Of a stretch of 64,000 nt of DNA, positions 18,550 to 31,079 are shown piece by piece. Below the pieces are notes generated by a model. The model was not told the DNA's origin, made no database searches, and saw only the letters and a list, made by a program, of their open reading frames with translations. The DNA is taken from assembly GCA_032164245.1 (NCBI GenBank), contig JAVMKO010000002.1, positions 97,043,340 through 97,107,339 of the forward strand, given 5' to 3'. The position numbers and the translations under genes were made by a program. Position 1 is the stretch's first letter. Each line of letters opens with the position of its first letter. Origin of the DNA: Sternotherus odoratus. Taxonomy: Eukaryota > Chordata > Testudines > Kinosternidae.

Positions 18550-20701
18550 TGTAACAGTGTGGTGTGCCCCTTTAAGAGCTAGGAGGCTGGGGCCAGCCAG
18601 CTCTGTTTAACTATCAGACCTGGGTGATGAATGCTACAAAGGGCTGAGAGAGCTTAGTTGAAGAGAGACTGGCCCTTGTGGCTAGCTCTGGAGCAGAGAG
18701 AGGTGCACAGAGTAAGGGTATGGTTAGACTATAGATTATAGCGCGTTTATTTGTAGCGCTTCCCAATGTAGCACAATAGCTATCTCGCTAGAGACTGTAC
18801 AAATTGAAACCTTGTAGCGCAAAATAATGGATACATTTGTTGTGCTTCTGGTGGCAGTAGCAGTTGCGGGATAGGGCAGGTATCCCAGCATTCAGCTGGG
18901 TGCAACCTGCTTTGGTGAGGGGGAAACTAGGAACCTGTGCATAAGGAAGGAAATTCATGCTGTCAGTTCCCTAAACATTTCCAGGGGTTATTCGGGGTTT
19001 CTCAAACTGGGGGTCGCCGAGTGCTCCCCAGGGGTGGGGGGGTCGTGAGCTCCAGCCGCCGCAACTTGTGGCGGGGGGCTGGGGGACCGGCATGCAGCTG
19101 GCCACGGCAGGGATCGGGGCGGGGGCGGGACCCGGCCGACCTGCCCGCAGCGGCGGGGACCTGGGACAGAGGCTGGGAGCGCGGCAAGGCTGCCGCTGGG
19201 AGCCGCGGGGAACCGGCAGCCCTGCCGCCTGCAGCGGCAGAGGACATGGGCAGGCCGGTTTTTCTAATTACAAAGGGAATGTGGGGGAGGGTCTGACGTG
19301 TGGTCACCTGAGCAAGAGCCAGAAGAGTTGTAAATGCTGGCCAGAGAGGCTCTACTGGGAATTCTGGGCCAGGATGCCGGAGGCTGGAGGCTCATTAACG
19401 CGCAATGGGTGTTCACATTCCCACCCTTGCATTATAGCGCTAGCGCAAAAAGGCTTACCACTCTCGGAGAGGAGGTTTAATACTTGCGCTTTAAACAGGG
19501 AGTCATTTCACAAAATCTCCTTTTGAAGTGTGTATGCTATGAAAATTATTGCGGGACCCGGCCGTGGGTTCCTGAAATAAGCTGCGTCCCATTTTTTTTA
19601 TGAAAAACAGGACAAATTTGATATTTTTATTAAAAAGACGGGACGGTCAGAAAATATGTAAAAAACGGGACTGTCCCATTCAAAACGGGACATATGTTCA
19701 GCCTACTTTTAGGGCATGGTTACACTGTGACTTTGCAGCGCAAAAACCCTCCTGTAGCACAATAATTTTCATAGCGTAGCCATTCAGTCCCTTCCCCTCC
19801 CCGGCCTGCTTCCCCCTCCCCTCCGCCGCAGCCACTGCAGAGCCCGCGCGGCACGACTGGCTGGACCCCCCCCACACACACATGTCACGCGAGCCGGTTA
19901 CAGCAGAGCCCGGCACAATGGCAGAGTGGAGCTGCTGGCCGGGCAGGGGCTGCCTGGTGCCTCACTGCCCCCGCCACCCCCCCCCCACGTGGAGGAAACG
20001 CTGAGCCCAACGTAGGTAGGGGCTGGGGAGGGGGGCTGCTGGCCAGGCAGGGGCTGCCTGGTGCCTCGCTCCCCCTGCCCTCCCCCACGTGGAGGAAACG
20101 CGACGGGGTCGACGCGGAGCCCAGCGTAGGTGGTGGCTGGGGAGGGGGGCGCAGCGGCGGGGCCTGCAGGGGTGGGATGAGCTGGGGGGTCATGGGGGAG
20201 GTGGGAGGCTGTGGGGGGTGGGGCTGTGTTTTGAGGCCGTTGGGGAGGTCTGGGGGGGTGTATTGGTTGCTAGTGGGTGGCTATGAGGAGAGGTTGTGTA
20301 GGGAAGGCTGTGGGGGTGTAAGGGGCTGGGGGGTTGGTAGTGGGATGGTGTTGGGGGGCCTGGAGGTGGTTATGTGAGGGTTGGGTATTGGTGACTTGAT
20401 GGATATGGGGGGGGGGCGGCGTTGTAGGGTTATATTTTGGGTCTGAAGGGAGTTATAACCCCGTCCCGTTTTTGCCATCCCAATGTCCCGTTTTTGACAC
20501 AAGGAAATATGGTCAGCCTACCTAAAAGGCAAGGCCTATGGGTTCCTGCAGCCAGTGTTGATCAGAGGACTGGTTCTCTTTTGTGTTCCTGTGAGAAGGT
20601 TTTTGTTTGAGTTAATAAACCATGCCCTGAGGGGAAAGTCCTGAAAGAGACTTGGTCCTGGTGTTAGTCCTTTCTGGGCAGGGACAAAACAGACCAGCAC
20701 A
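18550..20701 (+). mobile_element. LTR-like sequence split by nested elements
   Basis: The left part (18550-18712, starting TGTAACAGTGTGG) and the right part (about 20526-20701, ending CCAGCACA) read as halves of one LTR. The right half carries AATAAA (about 20615-20620), so the likely orientation is plus. Between them, 18716-20522 is flanked by TAA on both sides (18713-18715 and 20523-20525), so it was inserted later. No internal retroelement genes are present. The family is not identified, and the LTR ends lack a clear duplication. Confidence 0.45.
18716..20522. mobile_element. Cluster of nested non-autonomous elements
   Basis: The left end begins gggtatggttagac, and a related gggcatggttacactg begins at about 19713. 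The string gctatgaaaattatt (about 19528-19543) recurs inverted at about 19765-19780. A hAT-like piece begins cggggtttctcaaactggg near 18994. Two same-strand segments rich in 'gggac/cgtccc' end in cagcctac (about 19707) and cagcctacc (20522). Between 19800 and 20450 the DNA is strongly G- or C-rich. Several events are stacked here and I cannot separate all boundaries. No coding content is seen. Confidence 0.45.
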
Positions 20702-22380
20702 CCCACATGCCTATTCACCAACCCATAGGTATCGAGCAATAGATTACCTGAAAATTTTACCTTAGTTAGAGAGAATTTGCAGACCTCTCTACCCAATGGC
20801 CCCATGAACAGAGAAATCTGAGCAACTGTTAACTTTCACGTGAAAGCAGAGCAAAAAAGGGAAATTTGTATTCAGTGCTGGATTGTTTGAAGTTGTTCAG
20901 AAACTTGAAAAGGTAGGTTTACCATGACACTGAACACATCGCTGTGAAAACTGGGGTAATAATATGGAGCAGCGCATAACACCACAAATGAGTGGTGGAT
21001 ATTTGAACAGTCAGAGCACAGCCCATAGGCTGAAAATTGTTCATTCAGCAAATACTTACAAATAAGGAAGAAATTTGTAGCAATCAGGAACAGTTTGTGA
21101 ATGATACTTAGACTCTTTTAAATGTTTGTAAGTCAGACAACTTATTTATAATGCATACAGAACTGACAACCCTAAATAATCAAAAATTGAGGCAGGCCCA
21201 CCCAAAATCATGAGTTCTGTCTCAAAAATTATTAATTTTGTGTGCTTTTAATTTCATATTTTTCAACCAAAAAATTACATTACAAAAGAAAAAGGAAAAA
21301 AGGAAAGCGGAGATTTTCCCATAAACACTTGATTCCAGGAACTGGGACTTTAAGAAAAACACCCCCTATCACAAGACTCATAATGAAATTGTGAGAGTTA
21401 GTCAGATGTAACGGGAGGGACGATTAAATGCACACTGTCTTATTTCTTATACTAGGATAGAACTGTTCTATGAAGTAGAGAGCTGTAAAGGAAAGAGGTC
21501 AAACTAAGTCTCCATTCGGTGACCCTCCCCTGCCTCTGAGTGGCTCACAGGAAGTGGGATGGAGCAGATGCAGCAGGGTGTGAGGGTCAGACACATGGAA
21601 GAAAGAACAGGAACAGGGCAAACTGCTCTCTCCTAGGCTGCTCCCCGTGTCACATGGGAACCAGCTGGTGATTCCTTCAAACCAAGCCACTAACCCACCT
21701 GCTTTTCTGTCTGCTGACCCCAGCCCTCTTCCTCTGCGGGAGTCATCTCTGGGGTCAGCCTGCATGGGGGAAGTGAGGAAATGGGGTGAGGAGCCTTTCA
21801 GGAAAAGAGATGAAGAAGGGTAGGGGACTGAGTTGGTAGGGGAGACTTAAGTGCTACACTTTTCCTTCTACCTAGATACTTAGAACAGTAATATAAAATA
21901 ATTGTGGTAACTGATATCTGTGGGGCAAATATTGACTTTTAATGGTTACTACTGTATTTGTGAGTTTGTGCATATGTACACATACAATATTGTATTACAT
22001 AGTTACATTCATCAGTGCCCCCTTCAAACAAGTCTTTGCCATGACCTCAAAGTAGAACCTGTTGCAGTACTGACTCGATGATGTATTGTTATTATATCCT
22101 CCCCAAAGTCACTTACTTGTGTACTATTTCTATCTCTGATAGATTGTTACCACATTAAACAAATTTGCCTGTCAAACAGTAATTAGATAGATGAATGAAA
22201 TGCTCACTATCCTGCTTTTAATATGACTGCTGCCTTTGCTGTCAGCTTTATAAATGGTCCTGCTTTGATCTTTCCAGGAACTGGTATCTGATTGTACAGC
22301 ATCTAATCCAGTATCAATTACTCCATGCTGTGCCTTCTATTAGGAACAGTAATATAACCAATTTTTTAAAATCCTGCTGT
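20702..22380. other. No gene seen; one dispersed repeat
   Basis: Repeat copy B lies at 21180-21405 (see 17525-17815). The rest is unique-looking and non-coding. Confidence 0.45.
21180..21405 (+). repeat. Dispersed repeat, copy B
   Basis: Shares aatcatgag, agcggagatt, ctgggactttaagaaaa and gagagtta-type phrases with 17525-17815 in the same order and strand. Confidence 0.5.
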
Positions 22381-22444
22381 GACGGTGTACCCCATAAGGC
22401 TTTATGGGGAGGGACGGTGTACCCCATAAGGCTTTATGGGGAGG
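22381..22444 (+). repeat. 32-bp tandem duplication
   Basis: Two exact units beginning gacggtgtaccccataagg. Each contains the imperfect palindrome ccccataa-ggct-ttatgggg. The preceding bases (tgctgtgacggtg) resemble the start of a TGTGACGG-type LTR like the one at 35854, so this may be a truncated LTR end. Confidence 0.75.
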
Positions 22445-22450
22445 GGGGTG

Positions 22451-22545
22451 CCTATACATGTATATATGACACATGTATATATATATATATATATATATAT
22501 ATGACACATGTATATATATGCCTATACATGTATATATGACACAAA
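22451..22545. repeat. AT dinucleotide microsatellite with ACATGTATATATG units
   Basis: Blocks of cctatacatgtatatatgac repeat on either side of a TA run (about 22475-22502). It is self-complementary and likely unstable. Confidence 0.8.
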
Positions 22546-24229
22546 CAGGTTCACTGAAAGAGAATGAGCCAAATTCTCCTTTCAGTTACACTGCTCCAAC
22601 TCCATTTATGTCCACACATTTGCCAGCTATAACTGATGGCATCTGGCCACTGCCTGCAATGTACACATGCAGGTAATCCACAGGTTTGATATAGTGTTCT
22701 CTCGAGTCCCTTCCTTTCATGCAGACAGGCTGTTTGGTAACCAAAGAGCTGTTGTCTGGATGACTCTACATCATCAAGAAGAGAATCTCTGCTTCAAGGG
22801 ACAAAAGTACTGTTTCAACAATAGCAAGCTCTAGGACTAATCCTGCATAGGGTTGAGAGCCCTCAGCTCCCTACGGCATGTACCATATGATACAGCAGCC
22901 TCTCGGGTTTTTAATATAACCCAGATGGCTTAGTCTAGAGGGTATATTGCAGTGCATCAATAGAATTTAGATATCAGACGTGGCTGTTAGCCAAGTAAAA
23001 TTCAGGGATTCAGCTCCCACCCTGCATCTTGAGTTGTGTTTATTATATGCCACACCCATCAGAAACAAAGGCTTTGGTCACCAGCTGGAGCAGCAGAACC
23101 AATAGCTTAGAAAGCTTTACCCCAGGGTTAGCAACCTGTGGGGCTGAGTGTGTGAGGGGAATATGAGACCTCTCCAGCAGAAGCCACCCTTCCAGTAGCA
23201 TGCGACAGTTGCTGCCACCACGAAAGAGGAAGAACACAAACATGAAGGAAGCGCTGAGCTTTGAAGGCTGCCCCTCACTTCGATTGGCTCCTACCAGGCT
23301 GGGGGGGTGGAGGGAGAGTGTAGCAGTTGGAGAGGCCAGCTGAGGGTGGGGAACCTCTCAGACTCCTGCCCCTAGCTCAGAAACACTCCTTAGCTGGGGA
23401 GCTAAAGCCAGGGAGCAGCACAACCCAGAAGCTGTTTTTAGCCTGCCTGCTAGCTTCTCTTACAAAGCTGCCATCCCAGGGTGCCTACTCTCTGCTCCTG
23501 CTGGAGCACACAGGTCGCATAAAGATATCAGGGGATACTTCCTCTCCTCTGGTCTGGATCCCTCTGGGATGGAGAAAGGAAGCTCTCAGTTACTTCCCAA
23601 GAGTCCTGTTTTGTCCAGAACCATCTGCCTTTGAACCAATCTCAGTAAATCTCTCTCCCAGCCCCCTCACCGCACACACCTTCCTAGCTGACTCCTCCTC
23701 TCTGCTCCCGGCCAGGTGCTTCTCACAGCCGCAGGCACACACCTGGCTCCATGATCTAAACCCCTGCAGCTGCAACAGGAGATGCTGGGTGCTCAGAGCT
23801 TTTCAAAATCAAGCCCTTTATTTTGGTGCCCAAAAATGGATTTAAAGATTCTAGCTTTAGTCTCTTATTTTCTAAAAGATTGGCCATTATTATATTCTGT
23901 TTTAGATACGATGTGATAACTTTTTTTGCCAAAAAAAGGAAGGCTCCCTTTGATACAGTTTCTGTGACACTCAGACCCCTGGGCAAAGGGCCTCCTGTTC
24001 TTTGCCAATAACTTGCACCCCAGACCTGACAAATGCAGAACACCAAATACATCTTACAGGATATATATCCGTAAAGAGTAACGTCTAAGGTATTTACAGA
24101 CATCTTATAAGTTTTCAAGATTCATTATCATTGTGAGATGTATGTATGAGTAATATTTAAGGAATAATGTATTTATACTGAAAGTATGCTTAATGGACTT
24201 ACAATAAATCTTAGTCATCCGAGGATAAT
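22546..24229. other. No gene seen
   Basis: A 172-codon open frame (23327-23845) and frames on the opposite strand have no recognisable motifs and lack supporting splice or start context. The stretch at 23100-23420 is moderately GC-rich. I leave it unassigned. Confidence 0.45.
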
Positions 24230-25575
24230 ATATCTCAGTGATGTCTATTCAGAGAGGAGGGAGTTGTCACCCCATCCTGTTTAGCTAGTGAAGCAATGAA
24301 AAGCTCAATTGTTTAGCCTTGCTCAATCCCAAGACTTACAATGGAAAACCATGAGAGGCAACTGCAAATAACTGAAACCACTTGAAGGTAAGAAAGGAAC
24401 AGTACAACAAGACAAGACATTAATCACCCTGTCAATGAAAAGAAACAAAAGACTTTCAGTATAACACAGAGAAGGGAGAGGTCCTCTGGATCCTTTCACT
24501 GAGAAGACATCTTGAGGGTTGAGGTGTTCTCATAATAAATTGAATCCTGGTTCTTGTGAAGCCAGCCAACTCTACAACAGACTGAACTCTGGAGGTGAGT
24601 GGAGCCTACTTTATTAGATGGGAAAGGTAACCATTAAAAAGTGTAAATTCAGGTTCACATTTTATGATTTTGTTTTGTATTGTAACAGGGGTGGCAGGTC
24701 TATAGAAATTTTGGTGGTGCCCAGAACACCCAGAACCTGCCTCCCATGAAAACTCCCCTTCCCCAACTTGCCTTAGGCTCTAGGCTGGGGCAGGAGTGGG
24801 AGTGGAGCAGGCGGTGAGGGGTGCAGGCTCTGGGAGGGAGTTTGGGGGATGAGAGAGGGTGCGAGGGATGGGGGGTGCAGGAGGAAATTTGGTGGCCAGA
24901 GGGGATGTGGGTACAGGCTCTGGAAGTGGATGGGAGGGTCGGTGCTTAGCTGGGGCACTCCCTCCTCCCTGGCAGCAGCTCCTAGATGTGGAAGGCCAGG
25001 GGAGGGGTGTCTCTGCACACTGCTGTCCCACGGCACCGCTCCTGAAGCTTCCCACTGGCCACAGGGGCATTTGGGGAGAGGGCAGCATGCAGTGGCACAG
25101 CCGCCCCCTCACCCCAGGCTGCAAGAATGTGCCAGCAGTCACATGGAACGAGTTTGCAGGAAGCCGCTCATTCCCATGGTGGTGGGAGCCCCTGGGGTCT
25201 TTTAAAATTGCCTGCGGGCAGCAGGCAGGCACAGGGGACACGTGAGGCAGGAGGGTTAGGTGGGAAACTTTGCTGGAACGGGGCCCCTGGGCCAGGAATA
25301 TTCTTGGTGCCCGGGCACCATGGGCCCATCGAACTCACCACCCCACTCATGCATTGTAGCTGTTTCCACCACTCTTTTTTCTAATTCAATCTTTATTCTT
25401 TCTTTCTTTAATAAACCTACTTTTGTTTATTAGGAGTGGTCATAAGTGCTGTGTGATTTACAGGAGTGGTGGTTTCAGGTAAAACTAGTAAACTGGGGCA
25501 CACTGTTCCTTTTGGAACAGAAAATCTGGGATTTCTGTGAGTAGCCAGTGTTCAGGGCTGTGTATCACAGGGGAA
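24230..25575 (+). mobile_element. LTR-like repeat carrying a nested hAT-like insertion
   Basis: The right part has a T-rich run, AATAAA at 25410-25415 and then tttgtttattaggagtgg, as in the R/U5 part of an LTR on the plus strand. It is interrupted by the G-rich element at 24689-25352. No internal genes are present and the outer ends are not defined. Confidence 0.35.
24689..25352 (+). mobile_element. G-rich hAT-like non-autonomous element
   Basis: Begins CAGGGGTGGCAGGTCT; the right end reads gaactcaccaccccact, an eroded inverse. Flanking octamers tattgtaa and cattgtag match at six of eight bases, consistent with an old 8-bp duplication. The interior is G-rich with gggtgcaggctctgggaggg phrases. 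Frames of 85-153 codons on both strands are compositional. Confidence 0.5.
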
Positions 25576-26499
25576 CAATTCAAAGGGACTCTGGGTCTTA
25601 TGTACCTACTGTTAAACTGCAAGGCAAAATTGGGGCTGGCCTAGTCTAGAGGAGAGTGTTTGAGTGGCTGAAAGGCTGGTGGTTTTAGGGAACCAACCAC
25701 CCATCCAGGCAGAGGCAAGACTCCCTGATGCTTGGGAACAAAGTGACTCACACTTCTAGGTACCCCAAGAACCACTGAAGTCTCCAACAAGCAACTATAT
25801 ATGTTACAATTGATAATTGATTTACATTGCACTGTGTATCAACCCATAGCAAACAAGTAACAGAGCTTAGAAGTAGGAAAGTACTAGGAAAGCTAGGAAA
25901 GTACTAGGAGCTAGGAAAGTACAATACAGTAGAACGGTTTTTCCTCACACAGCTCCTCCAGCCTACCCATAAGCTAGAAACTATTATGGGTTGCAAGCAG
26001 GATGAATTAATTTGAGATGCAATTCTACCTCAGTCTTACGCTTGCCCCTAACACTAAGGTCCACGTTGGTTTCAGTGTAGGCAACACTCTAAATTGAAGA
26101 ACGCAAATAGTATGTTATTATTCAAATAGTTACTGTACAGGGTTAGTCTTGTAAGTATATGCCTAATTATGCGACAGTTACAGATTCTGAGGTCCTTAAC
26201 TATTCAAAGTAGTGGGTGCAAGAGTAGTAATTACATAGTAACTAAAATGAATTTCAGTGATCAACAGCTACCATTCATAGTTGTAAGAAAAGGACACAAT
26301 TCGTGAATTTTTTTTTAAGTTGTGACCCATCACTTAAAAAGTTAGTGAACAATATGTGCTGTGTTTTGTGAGGTGTAATATGAACTTGCTTACCTCATCT
26401 CTAAATTCCTCTCAGAAAAGTACTTCAAGTTGACTTTTTAAGGAATGTTTGGCCACACAGCAGTGCTCCTATATCATGATGCCAACTTTTCCCAACCTA
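25576..26499. other. No gene seen
   Basis: AT-rich unique DNA. A small local duplication of aggaaagtactaggaagct occurs near 25875-25922. Confidence 0.5.
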
Positions 26500-26577
26500 G
26501 CGCTAAAAATTTCCCAAATCTGGTGAAAAATTCCCAAAGTCTGGGCATTTTCACCACATTTGGGAATTTTTTAGCAC
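26500..26577. repeat. Palindrome 1 (30-bp arms)
   Basis: Arms 26500-26529 and 26548-26577 are reverse complements with about three mismatches, around an 18-base loop. The arms are built from 'ttcccaaatctgg' phrases shared with the next palindrome. Confidence 0.8.
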
Positions 26578-26591
26578 TAGCCAGTGTTTCT

Positions 26592-26719
26592 ATATCCTGG
26601 AAAGTTTCCCAAAACCTGGGAATTTTTGAGTAAAATGTTTCACCTTGCAGGGCAAAGTGGGAAACTGCAGGGCACATGCTGTTAAAAAATCCCAGATTTT
26701 GGGAAATTTCCCAGGATAT
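26592..26719. repeat. Palindrome 2 (36-bp arms)
   Basis: Arms 26592-26627 (atatcctggaaagtttccca...) and 26684-26719 are reverse complements with a few mismatches, separated by 56 bp. Palindromes 1 and 2 use the same cccaaa/tttggg vocabulary, so the 26480-26725 block is probably one repeat family. Its ends and class are unknown. Confidence 0.75.
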
Positions 26720-28763
26720 AGAGGCATTGGCACACAGCCACAATCCTGCAACTGACTGGACGAGAATATAGGACTGCATGGAGCTTCACTGAAGGGGATT
26801 CCCATCCCCCACCCAAGGCAGACCATTGAGGGGTCAGAGCTTAGGGCACCTTCCATTCAATCACTCCTTGATCCTGATTGATACTTTTGTCCTTTCTCTA
26901 GGATTACACTTCCTGTAACCCAACATTCTTAATTGTTTCCATTAACTAACTATAAAACCATGACAGTACAAAATTTTAAAAAACCTGGTTTTGAGGATAC
27001 GGGAAAATGTAGGGCATTACTTTTTTGTTTGTTTAAACTATATAAAATTCAAGTGATAATTTACTACATTCCAGTGTTTGGCTGACTGTATCAAGTTTTG
27101 TCCCTTGTGACTGAAATGAAAAGTGCTGAGCAATGACTCAATTTCCCAAAGCAATGCAGTTTGCATTCATGATTAATCACAGCAGTCTATCTATAGGCTA
27201 AGTAGAAGAACTATTTTGATTTCCGGTGGCAACTTCAAGTTCACAAGCTCCTAAAAAGATATCACAATTGACTGCTAAGTGTAATCTATATTCTCTCCAC
27301 CTTATGATGCAACGATGAAAGAGCTGATAAATATATTATATGAAACCAGATATTGGTTCTATTGCACAAGTGATTCATCGCGTATAGAGAAATCAAAGTC
27401 CACTTGCTTTATTTAAACTTGAACAAATAATTCTTACAGAACAGTGCAACATAGTCAACTAATTTAGACTCTTGTTCAGTTTGCAAATTGTAAACAAGCA
27501 ACTGACCCTACAGTCTGGCTGAAGGTATTCTTTATTCAAAATTATTTGCTGAATAATTTCAGTCAATAATTCTTGGGCTGAAGATCGTGAGAAATTTCTT
27601 GTGGATTTTTACTATTTGAAGTTTAAGCCATGTCCGTTAGCTTTGATTATACTGCTGAGTGGATGAGTATTTCTTTTAGAATCAAGTTTGTGGCATGAAA
27701 GCTCACATTTAGAAGTTTAAAATTTGCTATCGGTAAATATTCTTTAACGCTTCTGTGAACATTTCTGCCATTGAACTTAATGACTAGAATAATCAGAGGA
27801 AGAAAAAAAACAAACAAAAATACAACACCCAACTCAGTTTTATGTTTGACAGAACATTCAGTAGCCTTGGTTTTATTATATAAAGATCCAAGTTTCCAAA
27901 GTGGCCCTTAATTTTAGATAAGTAGGGGTGGAGTTTCAGAGGTAATGAGCACTTGCAGTTTCTCTTGATTTCAACTGGGGTTATAGATGCTCATGATCTC
28001 TGAAATATCAGATCCAAATTGTCTAGTTAGGTACCCCAAAATGGAGACACCCAAAAGTTAAGGTAACTTTGAAAATCAGGTCCAAAGATGTGTGTATCTG
28101 TCATTCACGGAGAATTTCAGTTACAAATTTCAAAAAGTAGTTACGCCCGGTGAAAAAGAGAAAATTCTAATAGCTATACAAAGTATAAAACAAAAACAAA
28201 AAATCTGAGTGTGTCATACGATTTTTCCATTAAGAAAGTAATCTGCACTGGACTGGAAATAAAAGGTCAAAGTCATTTCTGCTATAGCTCCATTGATTTG
28301 ACATCAATGACATTACACCGTAGATGAATTTTAGTCAAACAGTGTGCATGTAATTAAGCTCACTAACTGAATCCATAGTCTTCATGTCATAGAACAGTTG
28401 TGTTCAGATAGATTTGAATAGTAGATGCTGTACATGCACATGTGCGCGCACACCTCAGTGGCGCAAAGCTCCATGCTCAGCTGCTTGTCTGCTGCAGTGG
28501 GAAGGGCCCAGAGTGACTAAGAGATACATAGTGTACAACTCACCCACCTCTGGTTGCACTGCGTACACTAGTGGCTAACCAGAAAAAAGAGACAAGCTAA
28601 CAACGTAACTTTAAAATAAAATATTTGTTTTTAAAAAAGATAAAAGCCAGGAATTTCAAAAATATAAGTTACACTGGGACATCCTGCAGGGGCAACTATG
28701 GTAGTGAACCCATCTTTCCCTCTGCCTGGTGTAGCTAACATGCTCATAAAATGTGTATCAAGC
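26720..28763. other. No gene seen; one old repeat fragment
   Basis: About 27890-28085 has phrases such as gattttcaactgggg and tttgaaaatcaggtcc that resemble a common old amniote repeat. The rest is AT-rich and non-coding. Confidence 0.4.
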
Positions 28764-28811
28764 CTGGTGTACACTACAAAGTCAAGTCAACATAAGTCAA
28801 CTTGTAGGTAC

Positions 28812-29254
28812 TGTGACAGATCGCCTTCTCACCCCTCTTCAAACACAGGCAGGAAACTCTTCCTTGGCTCCAAACAGTGCTCTTTATTTCACAGTGCAGG
28901 CCCCACCACCAATATAAACAGCTTTATACACAGCTCTATAGCTTACGGCTCTAACACAGCTCTACAGCTTACAGCTCTACACAACTCTATATAGTTCAGC
29001 TCTACAGGCCTCTAGCCTCAGCTCTATTTCAGCTCTGTAACTCTCACTCCTCCACACTACCATACCACCACCACCACCCTGGGCTTCCTTCCTGGCAGGC
29101 TTATATCTCCCTGAGGAGGCTGCCAGGTGCAACCCATCCAGGCTGATTGCCCTGCAGCCCAGGTGGCTGATTAGGCTTTCTGCAAGGGAAGTTTGCAGAG
29201 GGCTTTTCTCCCTCTTAAAGGGGCGACAGGCTGGGTCAAGCCCACCCTGCCACA
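28812..29254 (-). mobile_element. Solo LTR
   Basis: A 443-bp element beginning TGTGACAG and ending TGCCACA, with a 4-bp duplication GTAC on both sides (28808-28811 and 29255-29258). On the minus strand it has a TATA-like gagatataagcc (near 29101-29110) followed about 215 bp later by AATAAA (28883-28888), the order expected of U3-R-U5. Degenerate 'agctctacagctta' repeats fill the middle. No coding sequence or second LTR is present, so internal genes were lost by LTR recombination. A 4-bp duplication fits some endogenous retroviruses and other LTR elements. Confidence 0.75.
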
Positions 29255-29412
29255 GTACCCTGTTATAATGACACAATAATAGCACTTCCGCAAATGCCAT
29301 AGGGCCAGTCAGCCTACATCTGTCAATGCCAATGTTGGTGAGCAGACCTACTGGCCTCCTTTGTGAGCATCCAACCACGCCAGCTCAGTGCAAGCAAAGA
29401 GCTCCACCTAGA

Positions 29413-29700
29413 TGTCGTGCTCCTGCCTGGAGCAGGGCAGAAGCCCAGGATCTCCTGAGCATGTGGGGAGAAGTGGCTGTGCAAGCCTATAGATATCTAT
29501 GGGGAAATGGCACAGGGGATGCTAATCCCAGAGCATGAGCAGCAATGCTGGGTGAAAGACAAGGAAATTCAGCAGGCATTTCAGAAAGAGAGGAAGGGCA
29601 ACACCACATCGGGGTCCGCCCGGCAGACCTGTGACTTCTAGAAAGAACGGTGCCATATTTGGCATGGATCCGCACCAGCATCCCAAATGTGAGTGTAAAT
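29413..29700 (+). pseudogene. Harbinger Myb/SANT-like protein fragment
   Basis: Encodes CRAPAWSRAEAQDLLSMWGE, clearly related to RRRAPAWSTREVLDLIAIW of the gene at 8100-10246. After a frameshift it continues with QQAFQKERKGN and RQTCDF, matching QAFQKAKEAN and RTCRFY there. Stops and frameshifts show it is dead. Confidence 0.75.
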
Positions 29701-31079
29701 TGCTTGTAGAGGGAAAGAGTGGGACTTGGGGAGCTGGGAGCAGAGTGCCAGTGTTGACAGCAGCTGGTGATTGAAGAAAGTTGCCCCAGTGGGCACTGAC
29801 GGGGCTTGCTCCTGCCATAAGCAGGTGGTAGAGTTCACTCTGTACACCCGAGCTGCAGAGCGGTGCTGTAACAGGGCACTCCAAAGGTAAAATGACAATC
29901 TGCATTTCTTAGTAAAGGTATTTATGAAAACAATAAGGGGGTTTTCCAACTTATATTTCCCTTTCCATTGCAACTGCAAATCTAATGCCATATCTGCTTG
30001 CTTATTTAAAAAAAATTCCCAGCCTCTGGCATGGTGGGCTGGAGCAGTGCTGCCTTCACACCTGCTGAATGACTGACTCTGATCAGGAGGAGAAAGTAGC
30101 AAACCAGGGAGGATACTTTCCATGAGATCCTCTAGTCCTCTACACAGCAACTGACAGTGAACAAAGGGATTAAAGGGGTTGAACCATCGAGAGCAGTGTC
30201 AAGGACTGGGAATGGAGAAATCAAATGCTGGAGGAGGAGAGGCAAGGGGAGGCAAGGGGACAGAAGTGAATCGGAAATTAGGACATTATAGCTTTGCTCA
30301 GGCAAGAAAATGCAGAACACTGAGTTCAATGCCCCCAGACCACAGCAACCTTTCCATTCAGGGAAAGTATAGCTGCTGTTCCATATAACCCCTAGCATAA
30401 CAGGTAGCAGCACGGCATGAACCCTTACCCTACCCATGAGCGAAAAACAAATAGAACCACGACTTTATCTACACTGACCTGAGAGAACTGCAGGATCAGC
30501 CAGCAAGCACAATGCAACATTTGCAACAAATGAAACATTTTAATATGTATATTTTAGATTTTATAAAAAGTAAAACAGTCTGGGTCACAGCACTGCTAAA
30601 ATGTTTTCAACTTGTTTATTTACACTTCAAGTTTACTGTGTCTATATGAACAAAGCTTTAGTGTTTGAAAAACAGAAAATATTAGCATATTTTGATGGGT
30701 TTGCACAAAACTGATACGACACAACAGAGCATCCCTTTGCCGGCACAAAATTAATAATGGCAGGCAATATCCCCGCCATATTTAAGGTCTATAAACATGA
30801 AGCGACGTGAGTTCCCAAAAGCATTACACTGTTACAGCTGACAGTTAAAATGCCCTTTTAAGGTCTCCCTTGATAGTACAATTCCATGGTTGATTCTTCT
30901 AATAGCCCTTGTGGCAAAGTCAGCAGATGGCTGGTCCACTTCACCCCTCCACCCTGCCAGAAACACTATTTAGTACACAACCTCCAGAAACAACAGGAAA
31001 GTCTGCCTCACTGAGATCCAATTTAGTCATTAAGCATCACCAGCAAGCTGTGTGTGTATGAAACACACATCCAACAGTC

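Noticed and set aside
22475..22502. TA run considered as a CRISPR-like or structured array
   Set aside because: It is a simple dinucleotide microsatellite without regular spacers.
23327..23845. 172-codon plus-strand frame
   Set aside because: No recognisable domain, no biased composition typical of coding DNA, and no splice or promoter context that I can support.
24773..25384. Overlapping frames of 60-153 codons
   Set aside because: They lie in a G-rich non-autonomous element and occur on both strands.
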